This document shows positions 1 through 8,260 of a stretch of 11,131 nucleotides of DNA, piece after piece; the stretch's first letter is position 1, and every line of letters starts with the position of its first letter. The translations under genes were made by a program, and so were the position numbers. The DNA comes from Pigoraptor vietnamica (Eukaryota; Opisthokonta; Filasterea): the NCBI GenBank assembly GCA_943704525.1, contig CALSCQ010000175.1, forward strand, positions 1 to 11,131, given 5' to 3'. The notes below the pieces were generated by a model. That model had not been told where the DNA came from, did not search any database, and worked only from the letters and a program-made list of their open reading frames with translations.

Positions 1-499
<499 letters not shown>

Positions 500-1782
500 T
501 CAATCTCTCCGTTCCGGCGCCTTCGACGCGCGTGGCACCGCAGGCAGCGTGCCCTCCGACACCTCCGCGAGAGGGGCAGGCACAGACGCCACGCGGGACG
601 ACCCGCCGGAAGTGGGGACGTTCGAAGACGCGCGCCGCTTGAGTGTTCGCGACCCCGACGACAAGCGCGCCCCGCCATCCCCTCCCTCTTCGTCAGTCAC
701 CACTTGCACGCCGCCGGGCCACGCGCCTGCCGCGGTCGAGTGCGACAGCCACGGACGTCCGCTTGTGCCCGCGGGCGTCCGCAGCTCTTGCGCGAACCCC
801 TCCAGCACCAGCGGATTGACGTTGATGGCCTCGTCCGCGCCGTCGCCCTGGTCGCGTGGCGCCACGGCGACGACAGCGCCCACGTCGATGTGCGCGGAGA
901 GGCCCGTCCCGTTCGGCTTGGGAGCGCCCGCGCGGCCGTACGCGCCGTCGACCATCGTCCTGAAGCTGGGCTTCCGCTCGATGCGGCGGCGGATCTTCGA
1001 CTTGTTTCGCACGCAGGGCACATAGTACGACACGTTGTAGAACATCCCGTGGAGACGCACGAAGAGCAGCATCGGCAGCTTGTAGAGGACGGGGAAGAGC
1101 AGGCGGACCTCCGGGGCGACGCGCTTCCCGGCGTTGCGTTCGAGGACAAGCAGCTCAAACGCGTGGAATGCGATGAGCTGAAACGCCCACGAGATGAGGA
1201 AGCCCTGCACGAACAAGAGGTAGTTGCGGTAGAGGACGAGCACCGCAATGCCGTACGTGAGGAGCACCCAGTCGTTGACGATCAGCGCGACGTCGTGCAG
1301 CGCGATGACACGCGACCAGAGCCCGCGCCACGTGACCCAGTTGCGCACGCGGAAAATCATCTTGATGTACTTCCAAAGGAAGCGCTGGCGGCTCACGTCC
1401 CACCCCTTGCCGCGCTGCGCAAACAGCGAGGGCTCGCCGCACGAGCACGAGGACACGCCCATGCGCTGCAGCATCCCGCGCGGGAAGACGTCGCTCGCGT
1501 GAATCCAGCACGCAGGGACGTCGGTGGCTGGAGGGGATGGATAAATTGTGAGCAACGGAGAACAGATGCAGGCGTGTCGGCCAACAGATTAAGCGCAACT
1601 CGGAAGATATTATGGAATCTAAGATGCTTACGCACCGATGAGGACGGCCTCGGCGCACGCGACTTTGTAGTTGCCCACGTGGCGCTTCATGGGATCCACG
1701 ACCCACGGCTGCGACCGTAGAGAGTGCAGGAGAAGGCCCTGCGGAGTACGACAAACGCATAAGCCACGGAACCCACGCACCC

Positions 1783-1834
<52 letters not shown>

Positions 1835-4800
1835 GCGCACACGCACACATGGGTCAATGAGGACGCTCGCGCAAACTTTGAGTGACGGGCGAGGACAGGA
1901 AGTACGCACCTGCTGCAAGTCGTCGCCGTGGTGCATCGTGTCGTGGCGATAGAGAATGTCGAGGAGGTACTCCGTGCGCCACGTGCTGAACGCACCGCTC
2001 GCAAACAGCGTCGAACCGAGTTTGGACTGCACAATGCGGAAAAACCTGCGCAAAAACGCGCGTTGAGACGCCTCAGTATGAATAGAGGTGGGAATGGTTA
2101 AGGGGGCTATGTGATAACTGGAGCGGGACAATCAAACTGAGTGGTTCAGGGGGCTGCGTCACTGCAGCGTACCAAGCGCGTGCACGCAGAGGGCACAAAG
2201 TATGGCGGCCACTCACCCCGCGAGAAGGTACTCCATGTCCTGGAAGAGGGCGAGCAGGTGCGTGCGGTTGTTGGCGCACAGCGGATACGCAATGCACTTC
2301 ACGGCCTTGTTGCTGTTGAAGATGCTCACGACCTGAAAGGAGCGCAGGGGAGGGAGCGTGCTTAGCGAGAACGAGAGAGTGCATGGGCTGGCAACTCGAA
2401 GCCACGCTCAGAAAAAAAGGCAACTCGCGACAAGTGCAGAAGGCGACATGCCACGAGCACAACTCGCTTCCACACAAGCGTACCTCCTGTTCCGACCACT
2501 GCGGCGGCACAATCGTGTCGTCGTCCACGAGCGTCACGAAGTCGATCTGACGGCTGTAATAGTTGCGCAAGTTGTACGCAGTCGCAAACTGCGCAACCGT
2601 CTTGTTACCCTCGGGCAGCGTCCCAAAGCTAATGCCGCCGCGACGGTACCCCGGATGAGAGGACACGTAGCGGGCGGTGGCTTCCCTGCACGCGCGGTCC
2701 GTCAGCTCGACCTCGGCCAGCGTGGAGCCGTTGTCCGCGACGAAGACCTGCCACGGCTCGCACACGCGAAGCACGCTGTCCAGCGTCGCCCCGATCTTCT
2801 TGCTGCTGTTGTGACAGGCGACGATGAACGCGTGCGCGCCGCCGTTCGGGTGTTCCCGGGACGCCTCCAGCGAACTCCACGCCTCTTCGCGGGCACTGCG
2901 CAGCTGCGATGCGGCGTCCTCCACCATCGAGCGCTTCATGCGGGCGCGGTAGGCCGGCCCTCGCCACGTGACCAGCAGAGAGCAGAGGAAGAGTAACGCG
3001 GCGTCCCAATTCTGCACGAAAAGATACAGCGCGAAGAAGGCAATCTCAAACGCCGTGTCGTCGCCGTTACCGCTGATGTCTTGCGTTATCCGGTCGATCG
3101 TATCCTTGAGGCCGAGGCCCCACGCGCGCGCGGCAGCCACGACGCAGCCGACCGCAGCCAGCAGTATCAGCAGAGCAATGCGCTGCAGGAGCGCGAGCGC
3201 CCGTCGTTCCTTCTCCGCGGCGTCGAGGGCTGCCGGGGGGACGCGCACAGATGGCCCTTCACTGCTGTCGCTGTCGCTCGTATCGGGCGACGCAGAGCCG
3301 CCAACGCCGTTGCTCCTCCGCCCGTTCCCATCCACAGGCGGCGCAGTCCCCTGCGGCTCGGCGTGGATGGCCGTCTCCGAATCGACGCTGAATTCGTTAG
3401 GATCGTAGCGGCCGCCGATTCGCCGGCGTATGCGATCCGCGGGACCCTTGCGCGCGCTGCAGCACCGCCAGAGGAGGAGGCCCACTGGTCGAACGACGCC
3501 GATGTACAACACGTGCAGAAACAGAATGATGAGCGCCGCCTCGACGAGTCGGCTTCGGGACATGAGCGAGCGCTGCTCCTGCGGCCGCTCCGGGCAGTGG
3601 CAGTAGACGGGTCCGGGGGGAAGCGTGTACGTGAGGCCATCGTCGACGCCCGTTCGCGCGTACGAAAACGCGCTCGCAATGGCGCCCACACCCGCCTTGA
3701 ACCGCTCGCACACACATCCCGTCGAAGCCCCCGGCGCATAGCGGGCCGCGGGCGCCGCGCGGCCATTCACGACAGCCTCGACGTTGAGGCCGTCCGACAC
3801 CGTCGTTCCCGCGCCGCCCGGCGTGCGCACGAGCAGGCGCGTGGGGTCCGCGAACCCAATCATGGACCATGGAATGCGCACTTCCAGCGCAGCGCCGCGG
3901 CGCTCCCAAAGGGCCAGGGAGCCGGTCCCCCGCGCAAGGGCGCCGAGACGGAATGTCGGGGCGGGCGCGAGGACAGTCTCCGAGTTAATGCGCAGCCACG
4001 CGGCCTCCGGTCCCGCACGCTGTTCCCACGGGTGAAAGAGGGTGGCGTCGGGCAATTCCGATGGGGGCACGAATGGGTTCAGGTCCCTGTGCACGTACAG
4101 CGTCGCATTCTCGATGGACGCGCTGCCGTCGAGGCTCACGTGCGTGTAGCGAAGCATGAAGTCGACCTTGCGGGAGAACTGGACGGCCGAATCGCCATCG
4201 AATGCTTCGCTGCCCGCTCCCGGCACCGTGTCGAACCCGAGCATAAGGTCGTCGCCAGGGGCCCACCCGGAGGCGCCGTCCGTTTCCGCGAGGACGTACA
4301 GGTACGCCGCGTCGTGTGCCATGCGTAGTTTGCGCAGGCGAAAGTTGGGGCTCTCGAGGAGGACGGACTGGGTGAGGCTTGCGTCGCTGTAGGCTCCCAC
4401 TGCATTCGATGAAAGCGAGAAATGCAAACGTGAGCGCGCAGTGGCAGCCACGTCGCACGCACGTCGTCCTAACAGCTACATTGGGCATTATTCCCCGTCC
4501 GTAACATGCGCCCCTAACAGCAACACGGACGCCATTCCCCGTCAGTAAGACGCCGTAACAGCAACATGGACGCCATTCCCGTGTCCTCAACAGCGGCGCG
4601 CATTATCAGAAAACATGGACGCCATTTTCTGTCCACTAACAAGCGCACGCACCAACGGGCCCATTCCAGTCGGCTGCGCTGCCGTCCACTGCGATCGGAC
4701 CGCGCGGCTCCGCAGAGAGAAGACCAAAGTTTTGACCTGTGTGCGCCGAAATCGCCGTTAGAAGAGTAAAAATACCCGAGTGCTCAGCAACAAGGGCACG

Positions 4801-6477
4801 GGCGCACAACACTCACCGGCAACGACCATGTTGTGCCAGTACCCAGCCGTGTCTGGCGGCGAGCCGTCGCTTCCTGGCCCCGCGCGGTGCCACTGGTCGA
4901 CGATTTCGAAGAGACCGACGCCCTGACACCGCACGGCCACGGCTGTTCGCACGAGGGACGCGAGAAGAGGGCCCTGCGACGCCTCGTCCACGCCGCCCAT
5001 GTGCCTCCCCATTGCCGCCGACAGCGCTCGCCCTTGGGACGTGGGTATCCCCATCCCGACGACAAGCAGCGGGAACGACGGGTACAGGAGGCGCAGCGCC
5101 GTGATGTAGTCACTCGCGGGGTCGGATGCAGAGCCGTACGCGCCGGTTGAATCGACGGCGAGAAAGGCGGGGTCGTACGTCCGGACAGTCGCGGCTACGA
5201 AAATACCCGCACGGAAGGCGCCCGTCGGGATGAGCGCGCCGACGGAATCGACCGACTGCCAATCGTCGGTGGAGAGTGGGAAGGGCGCGACGTTCGGGTG
5301 TGACATGGCGTCCGTACGTGGTGACATGGTCGCCGCGACGGGCCGCTGGTACCCGTGCCGCGTGTCGCGCAGGGCGATTGCGTTCGCACCCCACGAGAGG
5401 AAGCGCTCGAAGGGGGACGACTGCGGCTGCGCGGCAAAGTAGTGCGTCGAGGGATCGCCGTTGAAGCCGAGGGCTGCGAACGCGCCGCCTTCTCGCGACG
5501 CATCGTAGAGCACGTTGGTTGTATTGACCATCGCGACGTCCCACTCTTCCGGTCCAAAGATCCACCCTAGGGTCCACTGGGAGGTCGAGGCGACGGGGTA
5601 GAGGGTGCCGTGGACGGCGTCGACGCACAGCTGAACTGCGCGGGTGACGGCGGCGATGTTGGAGGCGCTGAAGGCATCCCCGGCACTGCGTGTCGCACGC
5701 GCGTGTGTCAGTGGGCAAGAAGCATCTCTGTGCGGAAGTCTCGCAAGCACGCATGACGTGCGATGCAGGAACAGAGGCACGCGCAGCGAGAGAAGAACTA
5801 CGGAGCACTGCAACGAGCAATGACACAAAGACACGCATGCCGAGGAACACACAGCAATGCACGCACCCGTCCAGCGCGGGAACGCCGCGTGCGCCGTAAA
5901 CGCCGTCGAGGGGACCCGGCCACACGCCGTGCACCACGAGCAGCGCCTGGTTGCGGCCGTCAGTGTTGTATGAAGCGAGCGCTCGGTAGAAGTTCTGTGG
6001 CTGGAGTCCCCATACCTGCGAAAAGCGAGGGGAATGCGCGCAGGGGAAAATTAGACGACCACATCGAGTTGAATCCTGAAGTCTAATAGCACAACAGCAC
6101 GCGAGGCTACACACGCACGGACCCACGTGCACGCGCGCACACACGCCACGCACCAGCACAGCGTTCCCCTGGAGCGATCTCACGTATCGAAAGTACCGCA
6201 TGTAGTCGTCGACGCCCGCGGCTTCCTCGAGTGGCCCGTGGCCGGGCTTGGCGCGGGGCATCGCCACGGCCGACACGAAGCCGACCTTCGCGAGGCCCGA
6301 CTGTCGCAGCCACGAGGGACCCTCCGCAGAGAACACAACTTGGGCAGCGTCCGATGGAACGGCCGCAAGCACCGACATTACGGCGAGTACGACGAGTGCG
6401 CTGCAAGGTGAAAAGAACCGCGAAGAAAAGCGTGCGACCCCGCGGCACACGGGCGCGTACGGCCGTTGTCGCACCAT
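500..6477 (-). CDS. Predicted fusion protein: signal peptide, GH-A-like glycosidase module, CBM9-like domain, membrane GT2 glycosyltransferase
   Basis: I join eight exons: 6477-6154, 6015-5867, 5685-4817, 4399-2484, 2332-2217, 2045-1910, 1738-1636 and 1527-500. They total 4641 nt and encode 1546 residues plus a TGA stop. All seven introns have GT...AG borders, and each junction keeps the frame (phases 0, 2, 1, 0, 2, 0, 1). The ATG has a strong context (A at -3, G at +4) and is followed by a hydrophobic signal peptide or anchor at residues 24-45. Domains in order are: GH-A-like barrel, about 45-447; CBM9/DOMON-like, about 448-690; TM segments near 734-758, 855-877 and 896-925; GT2 catalytic domain, 970-1260; TM segments near 1280-1303, 1307-1333 and 1346-1371; and a polar, disordered tail to 1546. 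The likely role is membrane polysaccharide synthesis coupled to binding or processing outside; product and substrate are unknown. The weakest point is intron 4816-4400, which joins the two halves. If it is not an intron, there would be a glycosidase-like gene followed by a CBM9-GT2 gene. Confidence 0.78.
1028..2834 (-). other. Region encoding the GT2 glycosyltransferase domain and C-terminal membrane segments
   Basis: The GT-A core begins at His970 (HAFIVACHNSSKKIG). Motifs in order are: VADNGS with Asp1003 (first nucleotide-binding Asp); VDDD at 1073-1075 (the DXD-type metal and sugar-nucleotide site); SGAFSTWR; HHGDDLQ with Asp1167 as the candidate catalytic base of the (E/D)D motif; DVPACWIH; and QRGKGW at 1242-1247, in the place of the Q(Q/R)xRW motif of processive synthases such as chitin, hyaluronan and cellulose synthases. 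Every motif after VDDD is restored only by removing introns 2483-2333, 2216-2046, 1909-1739 and 1635-1528. Two to three hydrophobic helices follow, as in membrane-embedded polymer synthases. The general GT2 call is strong; the polymer cannot be read from the sequence. Confidence 0.88.
1785..1849. repeat. (CA)n microsatellite in intron 6 of the fusion gene
   Basis: This is an almost pure CA array that degrades to CACG. It lies in the intron at 1909-1739. Because the gene is on the minus strand, the transcript carries (GU)n about 45-110 nt upstream of the acceptor at 1739. Confidence 0.95.
3674..4399 (-). other. Region encoding a CBM9/DOMON-like carbohydrate-binding domain
   Basis: Residues about 448-690 have the layout of a CBM9-like beta-sandwich. 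A strand reading AAYLYVLAETD is followed by GDDLMLGFDTVPGAG, then by VDFMLRY, and later by an EVRIPWSMIGF strand. These correspond to the usual D..YLY.., .DTdpG.g, DF.l.. and .E..IPW..lG signatures of the group. In bacteria, domains of this look often follow the same type of GH-A-like barrel. Together with the preceding module this suggests the two entered as one unit (inference). It would sit on the lumenal or outer side, just before the first membrane segment at about residue 734. The exact end is uncertain. Confidence 0.62.
4400..4816 (-). other. Intron 3 of the fusion gene, joining the glycosidase half to the CBM9-GT2 half
   Basis: The donor is GCCG|GTGAGT and the acceptor is a pyrimidine-rich tract ending GAATGCAG|TGG. 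The intron is 417 nt, against 108-181 nt for the others in this gene. The upstream exon ends in phase 1 and the downstream exon resumes in phase 1 (G+TG gives Val448), so the frame continues through YWHNMVVA into VGAYSDAS. Reading through the donor adds only a short tail before a stop at 4758-4760. The intron contains the diverged ~45-bp tandem repeat at 4470-4640. Confidence 0.72.
4470..4640. repeat. Diverged tandem repeat of ~41-53 bp, four copies
   Basis: Copies begin near 4470, 4515, 4556 and 4609. The shared core on the plus strand is TAACAGCAACATGGACGCCA followed by TTCCCCGTC and often GTAA. The second and third copies are nearly identical across the core, the first is degenerate, and the fourth begins with AAAACATGGACGCCATT. 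The array lies inside intron 3 of the fusion gene and matches nothing else in the window. Confidence 0.75.
4817..6477 (-). other. Region encoding the signal peptide and clan GH-A-like glycosidase module (three exons)
   Basis: After splicing, the segment RSLQGNAVLVWGLQPQNFYR (across intron 6153-6016) matches the first barrel strands of bacterial TIM-barrel glycosidases, where a YFR...GANTVRVY...FY.AL pattern is usual. It is followed by LLVVHGVW. Residues near 195-206 read LGWIFGPEEWD, so Glu205 sits at the expected acid/base place of a clan GH-A G.EWD motif. Residues 364-374 read LVVGMGIPTSQ, where the bacterial relatives I know have a (T/S)EFG(V/I)P(S/T)S nucleophile motif; Gly368 takes the glutamate position. 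Downstream GGVDEASQG, LFEIVDQWHR and YWHNMV also match that family. The fold assignment is by remembered family pattern, not by a search. The module may be catalytically dead and act as a polysaccharide-binding domain. Confidence 0.68.
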
Positions 6478-6560
6478 CGTAAGAGGGAATTGTTCGAAGG
6501 AGAGCTCGTATAAAGAGACAAGGGGGAGGGAGATGGAGGAAATGGAGACCCCACTGGGCC
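6478..6560 (-). promoter_or_regulatory. Pyrimidine-rich leader with TATA-like motif upstream of the fusion gene
   Basis: The minus strand upstream of the ATG at 6477 is strongly C/T-rich. It contains TTTATAC about 33-39 nt before the ATG and then GAACAATTCCCTCTTACG directly before the start. This would suit a short-leader promoter or initiator region, but there is no independent proof. Spacing and function are inferred. Confidence 0.3.
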
Positions 6561-7012
6561 CTCCGTCCTACAGAGATGCGCCCTTATCGGACATGAGAGA
6601 CGCGCTCGCAAGCGCACGAAGTTAGAGACAGTGAGCGAAGAGAAACCACAGAAGGAGAGTCGAGGGTGAAGAACAAGCGATCGAACAAAAGGCGAGGCTT
6701 GCTATCGCGACGAGCGTGGGAGACGAAGCACGGCGCAGTGCGGGGCGAGACAAGAGTGGTGCGAGTGCACGAAGGCCGTGTTAACAGGCTAGTTTAATCA
6801 GCAGGGCGACACCTGCGACGTAGTCGGCGTCAATGGGGAGGAAAGGGCAACCCAAACCCACGGCATACAGCGCGGAGAGAGGAGAGACCGAGGAGATTGG
6901 AGGCGACAGAGAGGGGAAGAGTCGGTGTGTGTGGGCCCGACAGGCGCGTAAGGTATGTTTGGGCGCGACGGCTTACAGCGCCGTCCAGCGGAAGCTGGGC
7001 GCACGCGTACCG

Positions 7013-7070
7013 GCACACACACGCGCACACGCACACGCACGCACACGCACACACACACACACGCACACGC
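7013..7070. repeat. CA/CG-rich microsatellite
   Basis: Alternating purine-pyrimidine sequence (CACACGCACACGCACG and similar) on the plus strand. It is complementary in kind to the TG array at 7225-7279. Confidence 0.9.
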
Positions 7071-7224
7071 AAAACACAAACTCACACACAGTAAGTTCGC
7101 TCAAGGGCGTGCGAGTAAGAAAGCAGAAGTTCCAGCGAAAGATCGTTCTGGGGGTACTTATAGCACGTGAAAAGTGCTGTCCGGTCACTCTAGAAAGCTG
7201 GTGCGGGGGTGACGTGCGCGTGCA

Positions 7225-7242
7225 GTGCGTGTGTGTGTGTGC

Positions 7243-7279
<37 letters not shown>
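7225..7279. repeat. TG microsatellite with CG interruptions
   Basis: A (TG)n array on the plus strand, interrupted by TGCG steps. It lies about 155 bp after the CA array ending at 7070 and in the opposite sense. Confidence 0.9.
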
Positions 7280-7610
7280 ACTGTGCGTGTGCGCGTTCCT
7301 TTGTTGAAAGATCCGGAAAGATCCATTCCGAGTTCTCGCTTAATTTCTTTTACGCGAGATCTCGGTAGAATTGCGAGGCGAGAACACGTGCGCCAGCCAC
7401 ACACCTCACACTCGTCGCACAGTTTTTCACGTCACGCACACCACACAAAGCACAGCTGCCAACTTTGCGGTGAGTTTTATTTACGGGACGAACGAAGTGC
7501 GTGTTGTGTGTGTGTTTGTGTGTGCTGTTGATGAACAAGTGGTTCTGCAATACCGACGCAAGCGACTGACGACAAAAACTCACGTTGATAGGGTATCTGA
7601 GGCACATTCA

Positions 7611-7645
7611 CGCACACGCACACACACACACACACACACACACGT
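7611..7645. repeat. CA microsatellite
   Basis: A (CA)n array of about 33 bp following CGCACACG. It lies in the intergenic region, upstream in minus-strand terms of the fusion gene. Confidence 0.9.
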
Positions 7646-7671
7646 GCAGTGTGCTTTCACTGACGCGAGTG

Positions 7672-7727
7672 TATATATCCTGACGCAGGCACATGGCGCT
7701 CCGCTCCAAGACGTGCTTTGTGATTGG
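7672..7727 (-). promoter_or_regulatory. CCAAT and TATATA motifs on the minus strand
   Basis: On the minus strand, AGCCAATCAC (CCAAT at 7727-7723) is followed about 50 bp later by GGATATATAC (TATATA at 7677-7672). This is a classic order and spacing for a eukaryotic promoter pointing toward the fusion gene. The ATG lies some 1.2 kb further on, so the match needs a long or spliced leader, or another transcript. Both motifs are short and could be chance. Confidence 0.25.
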
Positions 7728-7795
7728 CTGTCATGCAGTTCTGCTCGTGCGACAATGATAAAAGCGAAGCTTTCCACGAATGAACCCGCGCGTGC

Positions 7796-7797
<2 letters not shown>

Positions 7798-7837
<40 letters not shown>
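7798..7837. repeat. TG microsatellite
   Basis: A pure (TG)n array of 40 bp. It lies about 153 bp after the CA array ending at 7645, in the opposite sense. Confidence 0.95.
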
Positions 7838-7838
<1 letters not shown>

Positions 7839-8092
7839 GTCATATCTAATCAACACAGCTCTGAATGTGTAAAGTTTAAACACGCAATTAGCAAAAACGG
7901 GTGTACAATTCGGTAAACAATTCGGTCGCCGCATACGTCAGTGTGGAACTTATAATATAATCTCGGCCGACGTGGCAGTGTACGCACACCAAAGCGCGTC
8001 ACAATTACCACACTCGCCAACGTGAGATGGCATATGGGCGCAATAGAGAACAGCAGCGAATAATACAGGCCGCATCAGTGCGTGCCTGCTTG

Positions 8093-8260
8093 TAGCGACT
8101 CTTGAGAACAGTAGCACACAGGACCCGACCGCAGCAGAAGCATACTTCGAGGCGCGGACCGTGCCCTCAGCCCAAGTAGCGACTCGCGCCTCGTACAGTA
8201 GCAGATAGGACCAACCGCAACAGTACGCGCTTGGTTACTTTGCCGCGCGGCCCGTGCCCT
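8093..8260. repeat. Tandem duplication covering the 3' end of the UCH-like gene
   Basis: Two direct copies run from TAGCGACTC to CCGTGCCCT: 8093-8167 and 8177-8260. Shared blocks in order are TAGCGACTC, AGTAGCA, AGGACC, ACCGCA, CAG, ACTT, CGCGG and CCGTGCCCT. The offset is 84 bp at the left and 93 bp at the right because of small indels. The right copy holds the last codons and TAA stop of the minus-strand gene; in the left copy the stop position is altered. A more diverged partial third copy may lie at about 8049-8092. Confidence 0.75.

Larger units (their letters stand above)
6478..8234. other. Intergenic region between the two minus-strand genes, no gene supported
   Basis: This stretch should hold the 3' UTR of the ubiquitin hydrolase-like gene and the promoter/5' UTR of the fusion gene. 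Long open frames here (for example 6833-7531 plus) are driven by dinucleotide repeats that read as His/Thr or Val/Cys runs and carry no domain. Visible content is four alternating CA/TG arrays, GA-rich tracts (6482-6550, 6876-6921 on the plus strand), AT-rich patches near 7950-7965, and the duplicated gene-end segment at 8093-8175. I see no tRNA or rRNA. Confidence 0.6.

Noticed and set aside
1785-1849. CRISPR-like or telomeric array
   Set aside because: The unit is only two bases, with no spacers. It is an ordinary microsatellite. The same holds for the arrays near 7013, 7225, 7611, 7798, 10345 and 10829.
3081-4328. Plus-strand open frame of 415 codons
   Set aside because: It lies wholly opposite the long exon 4399-2484, which carries the CBM9-like region and the membrane helices. 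Its composition is low-complexity Arg/Ala/His with no recognisable motif.
4400-4816. Two-gene model (separate glycosidase and CBM9-GT2 genes)
   Set aside because: Not fully excluded. The single-gene model is preferred because the donor GTGAGT and acceptor GAATGCAG are good, the phases match, and the domain reads through. A separate second gene would need to start only 17 codons before the CBM9-like domain, without a signal peptide.
6154-6187. Earlier donor GTGAGA at about 6183 for the first intron of the fusion gene
   Set aside because: It also keeps the frame but removes RSLQGNAVL, which aligns with the conserved first barrel strand. The donor at 6153 (GTGCGT) restores the expected spacing to VWGLQPQNFY.
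6833-7531. Plus-strand open frame of 232 codons in the intergenic region
   Set aside because: It is held open by CA and TG arrays that translate as His/Thr and Cys/Val runs. The non-repeat parts show no domain.
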